Positions 7,923 to 16,407 of a stretch of DNA of 64,000 nt are shown in pieces. A program made the position numbers and the translations under genes. The notes under the pieces were generated by a model. It was given only the letters and a program-made list of their open reading frames with translations, ran no database searches and was not told where the DNA came from. The stretch is from HGM04593 sp045588485. Lineage in GTDB: Bacteria; Bacteroidota; Bacteroidia; Bacteroidales; Bacteroidaceae. How positions within the stretch are numbered: position 1 is the stretch's first letter; every line of letters starts with the position of its first letter. The stretch is taken from the NCBI GenBank assembly GCA_045588485.1, contig JAZNEI010000010.1:1-64000 (forward strand), written 5' to 3'.

Positions 7923-8999
7923 ATGAAAAAGAACCTTACAATCGCAACGATAGCATTGGTAGCAATGGCATCGTGCACAAGCCAGCCCGTAGGTTACACA
8001 ATCAACGGTACTGTTGCCGACTCTACACTCAACGGTAAGACAATCTACCTTATCGACGTTAACACCGAGGAGCAGCCAAGCGACTCGGCAGTGATTACAA
8101 ACAACACATACACATTTACCTCGCAAGAGGCTCTCGCAGGTCCCTGTATCAAGAGAGTATTTATGGGTCGCGGGGGCAACACTGTCATTATCGACAATGG
8201 TGCTGTAGTAAACATTAAAACCGGCGAATACCCAAGTGACAACGGCGGTCTTAACGACAAGAATGCAGCACTTATGAAGAGTGTCAGCGAAAAGTCGATG
8301 CAACTACGCGAGACATACGGTGCTCTTATGCAGGCAGGTGTAAGCCAAGACTCTATTCGCGCTGTCATCACTGCCGAACAGGATAAGATTATGGCCCTCT
8401 ACACAACCGCTATCGAGGAGAACAAGGATAATATCTTTGGTGCATTAGTATTTGCTATGACAGCAGGCGATTACAACAGCATTGCAGAGCTGGACTCGGC
8501 AGCAGCCGGCATAAAATACGCGAACGACTTCAAGCAGATAAACGAGCAGCGCGAGTCGCTCAAGGCACTTGAGGCCACAAAAGAGGGTGCAATGTTTACC
8601 GACTTTGCAGGAAAGAACATTGACGGTACAGCAGCAAAGCTATCGGATTATGTAGGTAAGGGCAAATATGTGCTTGCCGACTTCTGGGCATCTTGGTGTG
8701 GTCCTTGCCGCGGCGAGATTCCTAACCTTGTTGAGCTTCAGAAGAAGTTTGGTGGCGACAAATTCACAGTTCTTGGTGTAAACGTATGGGACCAGGAGGC
8801 TGAGTTTAAGAAAGCACTCGAGAGCGAGGGTATCAACTATCCCCAGCTTTACGCTTCGGACAACCACGATGCAACAACTATTTACGGTATCAAGGGTATT
8901 CCTCAGATAATGCTCTTCGGTCCCGATGGTACAATCGTTAAGCGCAACCTTCGCGGCGAGGCCATGAAGAAGTTTGTTGCCGAGCAGTTGGGCAAGTAA
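7923..8999 (+). CDS. TlpA-like thioredoxin-family lipoprotein with DUF4369 domain
   Basis: This 358-residue protein has a lipoprotein signal (ALVAMASC). The N-terminal beta-rich part (about 25-120, YTINGTVADSTLNGKTIYL and on) resembles DUF4369, followed by a helical middle and a C-terminal thioredoxin domain from about residue 225. The active site is WASWCGPC and the cis-Pro loop is GIKGIPQIMLF. Such proteins are periplasmic thiol-disulfide reductases, common in Bacteroidetes and often used in cytochrome maturation or oxidative protein repair; the substrate here is unknown. It is monocistronic, with TATCTTCG at 7874-7881 as a possible -7 box and a strong terminator. Confidence 0.92.
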   Translation: MKKNLTIATIALVAMASCTSQPVGYTINGTVADSTLNGKTIYLIDVNTEEQPSDSAVITNNTYTFTSQEALAGPCIKRVFMGRGGNTVIIDNGAVVNIKTGEYPSDNGGLNDKNAALMKSVSEKSMQLRETYGALMQAGVSQDSIRAVITAEQDKIMALYTTAIEENKDNIFGALVFAMTAGDYNSIAELDSAAAGIKYANDFKQINEQRESLKALEATKEGAMFTDFAGKNIDGTAAKLSDYVGKGKYVLADFWASWCGPCRGEIPNLVELQKKFGGDKFTVLGVNVWDQEAEFKKALESEGINYPQLYASDNHDATTIYGIKGIPQIMLFGPDGTIVKRNLRGEAMKKFVAEQLGK

Positions 9000-9012
9000 T
9001 TTCCATCAACAA

Positions 9013-9057
9013 TAAAACATAAGGCAGAAAGCACTTGCTTTCTGCCTTATGTTTTAT
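9013..9057 (+). terminator. Terminator of the TlpA-like gene
   Basis: A long near-perfect stem (aaaacataaggcagaaagc with gctttctgccttatgtttt) lies 13 bp after the stop codon. It may also act on the convergent upp transcript. Confidence 0.85.
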
Positions 9058-9223
9058 GCAATTATATACAAAATTACACAATATGTAAAAATTATCATCT
9101 AGAACGTATGTGAGAGTTCTGATTAATTCTTTATAGAATTGTCTCCCCTCATATAGAGTCGCCGAAATGACAACCTTGTGTAAACTGCCATATAATCAGC
9201 ATATTTTATTACATAAACGATTA

Positions 9224-9874
9224 TTAATCTTTCTCACCGAAACAAAGGTCACCCGCATCACCAAGCCCCGGGACAATATAATAATGGCTATTCAGCTCAG
9301 GGTCGACAGCAGCACAATAAATGATGGCATCCTCGGGGAAATTCTCGGCAACATAATCTACTGCATATTGGCTTGCTATTACCGAAGCAAGAATAACCTT
9401 CGACGGCACACCTTTTGTACACAGCGCCTTATAACTAAGCTCGGCACTGCTGCCCGTCGCCAACATCGTATCGACCAAAAGAAGAGTCTTACCTTCGAGT
9501 CGAGGCGAAGCAAGATACTCAATCTGTACATCAAAGTGAGTTTCATCAGTATACTCCCTATAGGCCGAGACAAAAGCATTTTCGGCATCGTCAAAGATAT
9601 TATGAAATCCCGTGTGAAGCGGAAGTCCCGCCCTAAGTATTGTAGCCAATACAACCTTGTCTGACGGAACATTCTGCCTCGACTCGGCAAGCGGGGTCGT
9701 TACTATAGAGACACCGTACTGCAACTCTCGGCTTATCTCGTAAGCCATAATCTCACCAATGCGCTCGACGTTCCTACGGAAACGCATACTATCACCTTGA
9801 ATATTCACATCGCGCAACTCCGATACAAACTTGTTCAGAATAGTATTATTTTTTGAAAGGTCTACTATTTTCAT
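9224..9874 (-). CDS. upp: Uracil phosphoribosyltransferase
   Basis: This 216-residue cytoplasmic salvage enzyme converts uracil and PRPP to UMP. The PRPP-binding signature LLLVDTMLATGSSAELSYKAL (about 131-151) and the uracil-site tail YYIVPGLGDAGDLCFG are present, with TILRAGLPLHTGF upstream. It is monocistronic; about 165 nt of non-coding sequence without recognised features separate it from the TlpA-like gene terminator. Confidence 0.96.
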   Translation of the reverse strand: MKIVDLSKNNTILNKFVSELRDVNIQGDSMRFRRNVERIGEIMAYEISRELQYGVSIVTTPLAESRQNVPSDKVVLATILRAGLPLHTGFHNIFDDAENAFVSAYREYTDETHFDVQIEYLASPRLEGKTLLLVDTMLATGSSAELSYKALCTKGVPSKVILASVIASQYAVDYVAENFPEDAIIYCAAVDPELNSHYYIVPGLGDAGDLCFGEKD

Positions 9875-10080
9875 AATAATATTGTTTTATCGGTGCTAAT
9901 ATATGTAAACTTATTGGAATCAGAACAAAAGAGAGCAGATATTTCACCTTTAAAACACCGATTTTAAAAAAAACAAAAATTAAGCAGTTTTTAACAAAAA
10001 TATGCTTAAATATTAACAATGAACAAGTTAAGTATAATCCAGCAATATACTGCAATATTAAAAGTTTAGCTTTTCACACT

Positions 10081-10104
10081 AATTAAAGAAAAATTTCTTT
10101 AATT
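10081..10104. promoter_or_regulatory. 11-bp inverted repeat abutting the pckA promoter
   Basis: The sequence aattaaagaaa, a 2-bp spacer and tttctttaatt form a perfect 11-bp inverted repeat that ends 1 bp before the -33 TTTG of the pckA promoter. The position suits an operator or activator site. The rest of the 371-nt gap upstream (9875-10080) is AT-rich with no gene or clear structure. Confidence 0.5.
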
Positions 10105-10105
10105 G

Positions 10106-10137
10106 TTTGAGAGTTTAAGTAAAAAGATATATCTTTG
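10106..10137 (+). promoter_or_regulatory. Bacteroidetes promoter of pckA
   Basis: TTTG at 10106-10109, a 20-bp spacer and TATCTTTG at 10130-10137 match the Bacteroidetes -33/-7 consensus. The start site near 10145 would give a leader of about 100 nt. Confidence 0.8.
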
Positions 10138-10245
10138 CATTTGGAAAACTTCGGCAACTTTGAAAACCCAGTGTTTATTAGTTGCTGTAAAGTATTCTGT
10201 GTGACTTAGAATTGAATTTATTAACCAATAATTTATTTTTTAATT

Positions 10246-11850
10246 ATGGCAACAATAGATCTTACCAAGTATGGTATTACCGGCGCTACAGAGGTAGTTT
10301 ACAACCCCTCGTACGAGCAGCTTTTTGCTGAGGAGACAAAGCCGGGTCTCGAAGGTTTTGAGGTTGGTCAGGAGACCGAGCTCGGTGCAGTGAACGTAAT
10401 GACAGGTGTTTACACCGGCCGTTCACCTAAAGACAAGTTCATCGTAAAGGATGCAACATCTGAGAACACCGTATGGTGGACATCTGAGGAGTACAAGAAC
10501 GACAACAAGCCCGTTACAACCGAGACTTGGAATGTTCTTAAAGATATTGCAACAAAGGAGCTCTCGAACAAGAGACTTTTCGTTGTTGACGCATTCTGTG
10601 GTGCAAATGCTGCAACACGTCTGAAAGTACGTTTCATCATGGAGGTTGCTTGGCAGGCTCACTTCGTTAAGAATATGTTCATCCGTCCTACAGAGGAGGA
10701 GTTGGCAGCATTCGGCGAGCCCGATTTCGTAGTTTACAACGCATCAAAGGCAACTGTTCCCAACTATGCAGAGCTTGGCCTTAACTCTGAGACAGCAGTT
10801 GTATTCAACCTTACATCACGTGAGCAGGTTATCCTTAACACATGGTACGGCGGTGAGATGAAGAAGGGTATGTTCTCTATGATGAACTACTACCTTCCCC
10901 TCCAGGGCATCGCATCTATGCACTGCTCGGCAAACACAAACGAGAAGGGCGAGACTGCTATCTTCTTCGGTCTATCAGGTACAGGAAAGACTACTCTTTC
11001 TACCGACCCCAAGCGTATGCTTATCGGTGACGACGAGCACGGCTGGGACGACGACTGCGTATTCAACTTCGAGGGTGGCTGCTACGCAAAGGTTATAAAT
11101 CTCGACAAGGAGAGCGAGCCCGATATCTACAATGCTATCCGTCGCGATGCACTTTTGGAGAATGTAACAGTTGATGCTGACGGAAAGATTAACTTCGCTG
11201 ACAAGAGCGTAACCGAGAACACTCGTGTATCTTATCCCATCAACCACATCAACAACATCGTTAAGCCCGTATCTAAGGCTCCTGCTGCAAAGAAGGTAAT
11301 CTTCTTGTCGGCTGACGCATTCGGTGTACTTCCTCCCGTATCTATCCTCTCACCCGAGCAGACACAGTACTACTTCCTCAGCGGCTTCACAGCTAAGTTG
11401 GCAGGTACAGAGCGTGGTATCACAGAGCCTACTCCTACATTCTCGGCTTGCTTCGGCGCAGCTTTCCTTAGCTTGCACCCCACAAAGTACGGCGAGGAGC
11501 TTGTAAAGAAGATGGAGGCAAACGGTGCTAAGGCTTACCTCGTGAACACAGGTTGGAACGGTACAGGCAAGCGTATCTCTATCAAGGATACACGTGGTAT
11601 CATTGATGCTATCCTCGATGGTTCAATCGACAATGCTCCTACAAAGACTATCCCTTACTTCGACTTTGTAGTACCCACAGAGCTTCCCGGCGTTGACCCC
11701 GCTATCCTCGATCCTCGCGACACATACGCAGAGGTTTCTGAGTGGGAGGTTAAGGCTAAGGACCTCGCAGGTCGCTTCATCAAGAACTTCGCTAAGTACA
11801 CAGGTAACGAGGCTGGTAAGGCTCTTGTAGCAGCTGGTCCCCAGCTCTAA
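10246..11850 (+). CDS. pckA: Phosphoenolpyruvate carboxykinase (ATP)
   Basis: This 534-residue cytoplasmic enzyme interconverts oxaloacetate and PEP with ATP/ADP. In anaerobic Bacteroidales it normally runs in the CO2-fixing direction, feeding the fumarate/succinate pathway. Motifs visible are TGRSPKDKFIV, WYGGEMKKGMFSMMNY, the kinase P-loop GLSGTGKTTLS (about 243-253) and the metal-binding GDDEHGWDDDCVFN. Codon use is strikingly uniform and optimised compared with neighbours, with many repeated cgt/aag/gac choices, consistent with very high expression. It has a consensus promoter and an adjoining inverted repeat that may regulate it, and a strong terminator. Confidence 0.97.
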   Translation: MATIDLTKYGITGATEVVYNPSYEQLFAEETKPGLEGFEVGQETELGAVNVMTGVYTGRSPKDKFIVKDATSENTVWWTSEEYKNDNKPVTTETWNVLKDIATKELSNKRLFVVDAFCGANAATRLKVRFIMEVAWQAHFVKNMFIRPTEEELAAFGEPDFVVYNASKATVPNYAELGLNSETAVVFNLTSREQVILNTWYGGEMKKGMFSMMNYYLPLQGIASMHCSANTNEKGETAIFFGLSGTGKTTLSTDPKRMLIGDDEHGWDDDCVFNFEGGCYAKVINLDKESEPDIYNAIRRDALLENVTVDADGKINFADKSVTENTRVSYPINHINNIVKPVSKAPAAKKVIFLSADAFGVLPPVSILSPEQTQYYFLSGFTAKLAGTERGITEPTPTFSACFGAAFLSLHPTKYGEELVKKMEANGAKAYLVNTGWNGTGKRISIKDTRGIIDAILDGSIDNAPTKTIPYFDFVVPTELPGVDPAILDPRDTYAEVSEWEVKAKDLAGRFIKNFAKYTGNEAGKALVAAGPQL

Positions 11851-11881
11851 TTGAACAGATTGTTTAAATTAGATAATTCAT

Positions 11882-11914
11882 GCATCGACCCTTTCGGGTC
11901 GATGCTTTTTTTTT
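11882..11914 (+). terminator. Terminator of pckA
   Basis: A 10-bp stem (gcatcgaccc with gggtcgatgc) with a tttc tetraloop is followed by nine T residues. Confidence 0.95.
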
Positions 11915-12011
11915 GATTTATAGAGACTCTTTAATACATCATATAAAGCAGTTCATATTTTTGCATCTGATAAATAATAACTACTTTTGCGATAAATTCG
12001 AAAAAAGCTGT

Positions 12012-13187
12012 ATGCTAAGCCAAGAGACAAAGGATTTTATATCCAAACACCGCAACGAAGACATACGTTCGCTTGCTTTGCAAGCGAAGCGCTACCCCGG
12101 CATAGATGTGCGCGAGGCAGTCGCACAGATTGAGGGATGGCAACTTGCAAAAGAGAAACTGCCCGAGTGGGCAGCTACAGAGGGCATACTCTACCCTCCT
12201 CGACTTTCAATGGAGCAGTGTTCGTCACAGGCAACAGCACTGTACAAGGCAAGAATAGTAAAAGGAAAGCAAATGGCCGATATAACAGGCGGCTTTGGAA
12301 TAGACTGCAGCTACCTGGCACAGAAGTTCGAGAAAGCGATATATATTGAACGCAACAAAATCCTATGCGATATTGCACGACATAATTTCGGATTGCTGAA
12401 TTTAAATAATATAGAGATTATCAATGGTAAAAGCGAAGATTTTTTTGAGCGTCTGCCACAATGCGACTGGATATATGCCGACCCTGCACGCCGCGACAGC
12501 AGCGGCGGTAAAGTAGTAGCACTTGCTGATTGTGAACCTGATATACCTGCGCTCGAAGAGAGACTATTGAGTCACTGTGATAAAGCTATGATAAAGTGCT
12601 CGCCAATGCTCGATATTACAGCAGCCTGTCGTGAACTACACACAGCAATTGAGGTGCATATTGTAGCAGTAAACAACGAGTGCAAAGAGCTTCTGCTTAT
12701 ACTATCATCCGAGGGCAGTAACCACCCTGTCACCATCAACTGCGTAAATATCCTCAAAGAGAGTGAACAACATTTCGGCTGCATAATAGGAGCGAATCAC
12801 AACGTCTCATACGCCAACAGCATAGAAAAATACCTGTACGAGCCTAATGCTGCAATACAGAAAGGAGGTTGCGATGACGCATTATCTGAGGCTTACGGAG
12901 TGGACAAGCTACATCCCAACAGCCATCTTTTCACATCATCGAGACTAATCAAAGAGTTCCCCGGAAGAGTGTTCACCGTTGAGAGTTCAGGCGGATTCTC
13001 TAAAAGCGAAATAAAGAGCCTGCTAACAGGTATCAGGCAAGCCAATATAACAGTCCGCAATTTCCCCGACACTGTTCAGGGATTACGCAAAAGGCTGAAA
13101 ATAGCCGAGGGCGGTGACACTTATATATTTGCCACCACCCTCTTCAATGGAGAAAAAGCTCTTATCAGGTGCCGTAAGCCTCATTAG
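12012..13187 (+). CDS. THUMP-like-domain class I SAM methyltransferase
   Basis: This 391-residue cytoplasmic protein has a Rossmann methyltransferase core: motif I MADITGGFGIDCSYLAQ, then YIERNKILCDIARHNF and the catalytic-type CDWIYADPARRDS (DPAR in the place of a DPPY-like motif). A C-terminal THUMP-like region (SGGFSKSEIKSLLTGI then ANITVRNFPDTVQGLRKRLKI) suggests an RNA substrate. The longest frame begins inside the pckA terminator, so the ATG at 12012 is preferred. The exact substrate is unknown. Its stop codon overlaps that of the convergent fimbrillin-like gene by 4 nt, with no terminator between them. Confidence 0.85.
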   Translation: MLSQETKDFISKHRNEDIRSLALQAKRYPGIDVREAVAQIEGWQLAKEKLPEWAATEGILYPPRLSMEQCSSQATALYKARIVKGKQMADITGGFGIDCSYLAQKFEKAIYIERNKILCDIARHNFGLLNLNNIEIINGKSEDFFERLPQCDWIYADPARRDSSGGKVVALADCEPDIPALEERLLSHCDKAMIKCSPMLDITAACRELHTAIEVHIVAVNNECKELLLILSSEGSNHPVTINCVNILKESEQHFGCIIGANHNVSYANSIEKYLYEPNAAIQKGGCDDALSEAYGVDKLHPNSHLFTSSRLIKEFPGRVFTVESSGGFSKSEIKSLLTGIRQANITVRNFPDTVQGLRKRLKIAEGGDTYIFATTLFNGEKALIRCRKPH

Positions 13188-14029
13188 GCAGGAACATAAT
13201 TGACATTCAATGTATAGAATTTATTACGTTCAAAAGTAAATGCGGGCAATATGAATTTCATTGAGCCACCATTTGTATCGAACAGTTCGACACTCCACTC
13301 ATCATCGCCAAATTCTATTGGCAGGACAGACATAAAAAATACTACCGGAGTGTCACCTATGGCTATCTTGTTGCAATCGAGGGTTATAGTATTACCACTC
13401 TGTCCTACAATTTTATAATTAGCACTATTTACATCTACAAGAATCTCACCCGAAAGAGGCTTTAAATCGGCTGATAGAACAATATGCGATATTTTAGTAT
13501 TTATAGGCGAGGAAACACTAAATCTAATAAAGCTACTTATATTTTTAAAGGAGAATGAGGTCGTAGTAACATTATCTGCCGCGGCAACCATAGGCACTCC
13601 GTTGGGTATAGAGTTCAGAACCGCCCTTTGCACTGCCGGATACATTGTATAGAGCGTATCTGAATCAAGCATCGAGGCCGATTCGGCATAAGGATACAGG
13701 GCTACATTAGTGTAAGAAACACCCTCATCATCGGTAGAACCACCTATAATGAATTTCCCATCTACTATGAACTTGGCACTACGCCCATCGGGTACACCAT
13801 ATACGACTGCACAGTTCATAATATCACCGCCCAGAAAGACGCTCAGTGAGTCGTTCACATCCCAAAAAATACTTCGACCATCATCCGAGAGTACAGTGCG
13901 TGTTACTCCTAACTCTTCGGCTTGGACTTCAAGAATCAAGGGTTTCATCGACGTTCCAAATTCATCATCGCTGTTGCAACCTACTGCTACTATAACAGAG
14001 AGTGCCAATAAAAAACGAAAATTTCTCAT
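13184..14029 (-). CDS. Fimbrillin-family-like lipoprotein
   Basis: This 281-residue lipoprotein (lipobox VAVGC, C18) has an early segment typical of Bacteroidales fimbrillin/Mfa-like proteins: a TRT motif (LGVTRTVLSDDGRSIFWDVND) introducing an SIFW...NDSLSVFLGG strand, followed by a beta-rich body ending in a KFYTLNVNYVPA strand. Such proteins are pilus subunits or related surface lipoproteins that mature by outer-membrane proteolysis. Only one such gene is present, with no FimB-E- or Mfa-type accessory genes, so a full pilus operon is not encoded here. It lies 23 bp downstream of a 51-aa ORF that is likely in the same transcript. Confidence 0.75.
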   Translation of the reverse strand: MRNFRFLLALSVIVAVGCNSDDEFGTSMKPLILEVQAEELGVTRTVLSDDGRSIFWDVNDSLSVFLGGDIMNCAVVYGVPDGRSAKFIVDGKFIIGGSTDDEGVSYTNVALYPYAESASMLDSDTLYTMYPAVQRAVLNSIPNGVPMVAAADNVTTTSFSFKNISSFIRFSVSSPINTKISHIVLSADLKPLSGEILVDVNSANYKIVGQSGNTITLDCNKIAIGDTPVVFFMSVLPIEFGDDEWSVELFDTNGGSMKFILPAFTFERNKFYTLNVNYVPA

Positions 14030-14052
14030 TATAATACAGTTTGATTATACAA

Positions 14053-14208
14053 TCATTTATTCCAGATATCACCCCACACGTTAGAATTACTCGGTTTTGT
14101 TGTGGGAATATCTCCGCCATTTTCTAACTGCTCACTCGATGCCGCAATCATATGCAGACACTCACACTCTACCAATTCGGCAGTGGGCTTTACATAATCT
14201 CTCTTCAT
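14053..14208 (-). CDS. 51-aa KP-motif peptide upstream of fimbrillin-like gene
   Basis: This predicted 51-residue peptide starts MKRDYVKPTAELVECECLH and continues with MIAASSEQLENGGD and a polar Asn/Ser/Trp tail. Tiny Bacteroidales proteins with an MK-x-Y-x-K/P start, a VV/VE-hydrophobic stretch and an LLAAS-like segment are often seen next to surface lipoprotein genes; their function is unknown to me. The ATG at 14206-14208 is preferred because the longer frame begins within the terminator upstream. It lacks a classical signal peptide. It is 23 bp before the fimbrillin-like gene and is probably cotranscribed with it. Confidence 0.6.
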   Translation of the reverse strand: MKRDYVKPTAELVECECLHMIAASSEQLENGGDIPTTKPSNSNVWGDIWNK

Positions 14209-14257
14209 ACTCTTTATCTTCTTTTGTTGTTTATACAAATAAAAAACAAACATACAA

Positions 14258-14299
14258 GAAAAAAGTTCCACCCACTGACGTTTGTACAATGGGTGGAAC
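14258..14299 (-). terminator. Terminator of the parE-coaD-S41 operon
   Basis: On the minus strand a 10-bp stem (gttccaccca with tgggtggaac, 14265-14299) is followed by six T residues. It begins 26 bp after the S41 peptidase stop and isolates that operon from the fimbrillin-like unit. Confidence 0.9.
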
Positions 14300-14324
14300 A
14301 AATATAAGTATGTGGAGCAGTTCT

Positions 14325-15944
14325 TTACTGCTTGCGCTTTTTCAATAGCACTGCGTCCATATCACGCTCTTGGAGCAGTTCATAAGCCTTTAAGAAATTA
14401 TCGTCCTTTGTATTTATAATCTGCATATATTCACTCATATCCCAAAGGTCGCGTGCAAGAAGCGCTTTCATCTGAAGCGATAGCATAGGGAGCGAACGTT
14501 GGTACTCGTCTTCGCCACCCTCAAGCTTGACACTGTCACGCTCGGCCATAGAACGCAAGCGTCCGAGCAGGGTCTCATCAACAACAAATTTTTCGTTGAA
14601 TTTTTTCATGGTAGGATAGCTTCTCTGCAACGCCTCACGATTATCATCAAGATAACGTAATGTTGCCTGAAGCATCGTTCCGCGTCGAACTATGTCTCGG
14701 TGATACTTTGTATATTTGTTTGTATCGAGTGGTACAAAATAGTCGGGCATAATACCTCCTCCACCATATACTGTGCGTGCCAACCGCTTTGTTGTCATCA
14801 TCAGAGAGTCGGGGAAGTGAATGCTGTCGGCTGTGACAAGCTCTCCTCTATTATAACGCTCCATAAGGTCGTTGCCATAGCTTATAGAGTCGCCATAAGG
14901 TTTCTGAATATTACGTCCCGAAGGGGTATAATAACGCGAAATTGTAAGACGTATCATTGCTCCGTCGGGAAGACTGAATGCTCGCTGAACCAATCCTTTT
15001 CCAAATGAACGACGGCCTACTACGACACCACGGTCCCAATCCTGTATCGCTCCAGCCAAAATCTCGGATGCCGAAGCCGATGTCTCGTCAACAATAACCG
15101 CCACTTTGCCCTTTGTGAATCGTCCTCCTCCCTCGGCAAGATACTCGTATCGGGGGAATACACGTCCTTCGGTGTATACAACCAGCTGTCCTCGCTCAAG
15201 GAACTCATTGGCAATATCCACGGCTGCTTGCAAGAAACCGCCTCCGTTACCTTGAAGGTCGAGTATAAGATTCTTCATTCCCTGCTTTTTTAACGAGTCG
15301 AGTTTTGATACAAACTCCTCATGCGTTGTTGCCGCAAAAGAGTTTATATGTATGTATCCCACCTTCTTATCTACCATGTATGCAGCATCGACACTATATG
15401 TATTTATCTTATCACGTACAAGATTAAATACAAGAGGAGACGAGAGACCGCGGCGCACAACCTCTAATTTCACAGTGGAACCTTTGGGACCGCGCAGACG
15501 CTTCATTATCTCTCCTCTATCCATCTTCACGCCTGCTATGGCTGTATCGTTTACAGTAACTATTCTATCTCCGGGCAGAATACCGGCCTTCTCGGACGGA
15601 CCGTTCAAAGTAGTCTGTATAACAAAAAGAGTATCATCGACAATATTGAACTGTACTCCAATACCCTCGAAATTTCCACGCATTGCCTCGTTTATACTCT
15701 TCACCTCATCGGGGGTAGAGTAGGTAGAATGAGGATCAAGCTCCTTCAGCATAGCCTTTATTCCGGCCTCTACAATCTTAGGTTCGTCAACATCATCGAC
15801 ATAATAACGGGTTATTATACTCTCGGAAAAAAGCAGTTTTGTGAGTTGCTCAGGAAGAGCTGCTCCCTGCTGTTGCTGCTGCGCTCTTACCATTGTCAAT
15901 GGCATAGCCAGCAGAATTAACATATATACAATAGTTTTTTTCAT
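14325..15944 (-). CDS. S41-family C-terminal processing protease
   Basis: This 539-residue exported protease has a signal peptide (MKKTIVYMLILLAMPLTMVRA). An N-terminal helical region is followed by a PDZ domain (about 80-165, MRGNFEGIGVQFNIVDDTLFV to GDRIVTVNDTAI) and the S41 catalytic domain. The nucleophile lies in DETSASASEILAGAIQD and the general-base lysine in RSFGKGLVQ. CtpA/Prc-type enzymes degrade or trim periplasmic proteins by their C-termini. It is the last gene of a run with coaD upstream (13-bp gap). The C-terminal extension after about 370 is helical and typical of Bacteroidetes CtpA. Confidence 0.92.
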   Translation of the reverse strand: MKKTIVYMLILLAMPLTMVRAQQQQQGAALPEQLTKLLFSESIITRYYVDDVDEPKIVEAGIKAMLKELDPHSTYSTPDEVKSINEAMRGNFEGIGVQFNIVDDTLFVIQTTLNGPSEKAGILPGDRIVTVNDTAIAGVKMDRGEIMKRLRGPKGSTVKLEVVRRGLSSPLVFNLVRDKINTYSVDAAYMVDKKVGYIHINSFAATTHEEFVSKLDSLKKQGMKNLILDLQGNGGGFLQAAVDIANEFLERGQLVVYTEGRVFPRYEYLAEGGGRFTKGKVAVIVDETSASASEILAGAIQDWDRGVVVGRRSFGKGLVQRAFSLPDGAMIRLTISRYYTPSGRNIQKPYGDSISYGNDLMERYNRGELVTADSIHFPDSLMMTTKRLARTVYGGGGIMPDYFVPLDTNKYTKYHRDIVRRGTMLQATLRYLDDNREALQRSYPTMKKFNEKFVVDETLLGRLRSMAERDSVKLEGGEDEYQRSLPMLSLQMKALLARDLWDMSEYMQIINTKDDNFLKAYELLQERDMDAVLLKKRKQ

Positions 15945-15957
15945 CTTTTTATTGGTT

Positions 15958-16407
15958 TTATGGCAACATATTACTTACATCTTTACCGTAACTCATAAGC
16001 TCGCGTACAACGCTGCTACTTATCGAGGCATACTCTGGCTCACTTATAAGAAGCAGTGTCTCTACACCCGATATACGGCGGTTAATATCGGCCAGTTCGC
16101 GCTCATATTCAAAATCTTTTACGCTACGTACTCCTCGCAACAAACAATCGGCACCTATTTCTTTTGCAAAATCTACAGTAAGGCCTTCATAGGCCACAGC
16201 CTCTACGCGCGGTTCGGTAGAATAAAGAGTTTTAAGGCTTTCGAGCCTCTCATCAACACTCTGCATGGCCTGCTTACCCGAGTTATGGCCAACGGCTATA
16301 ATTACACGGGAGAATATTTGCAGCGCACGCTGTACGATACGTTGATGACCTATTGTAAAAGGGTCGAATGTACCTGCAAAAAGAGCACACTTTCCATCAC
16401 TCGTCAT
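15958..16407 (-). CDS. coaD: Pantetheine-phosphate adenylyltransferase
   Basis: This 149-residue cytoplasmic enzyme transfers AMP from ATP to phosphopantetheine, the penultimate step of coenzyme A synthesis. The nucleotidyltransferase motif FAGTFDPFTIGHQRIV (T/HxGH family) lies at the N-terminus and ISSSVVRELMSYG (the ISSTxxR motif) at the C-terminus; LLRGVRSVKDFEYE is the third family signature. Its start overlaps the end of parE by 11 nt. Confidence 0.96.
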   Translation of the reverse strand: MTSDGKCALFAGTFDPFTIGHQRIVQRALQIFSRVIIAVGHNSGKQAMQSVDERLESLKTLYSTEPRVEAVAYEGLTVDFAKEIGADCLLRGVRSVKDFEYERELADINRRISGVETLLLISEPEYASISSSVVRELMSYGKDVSNMLP

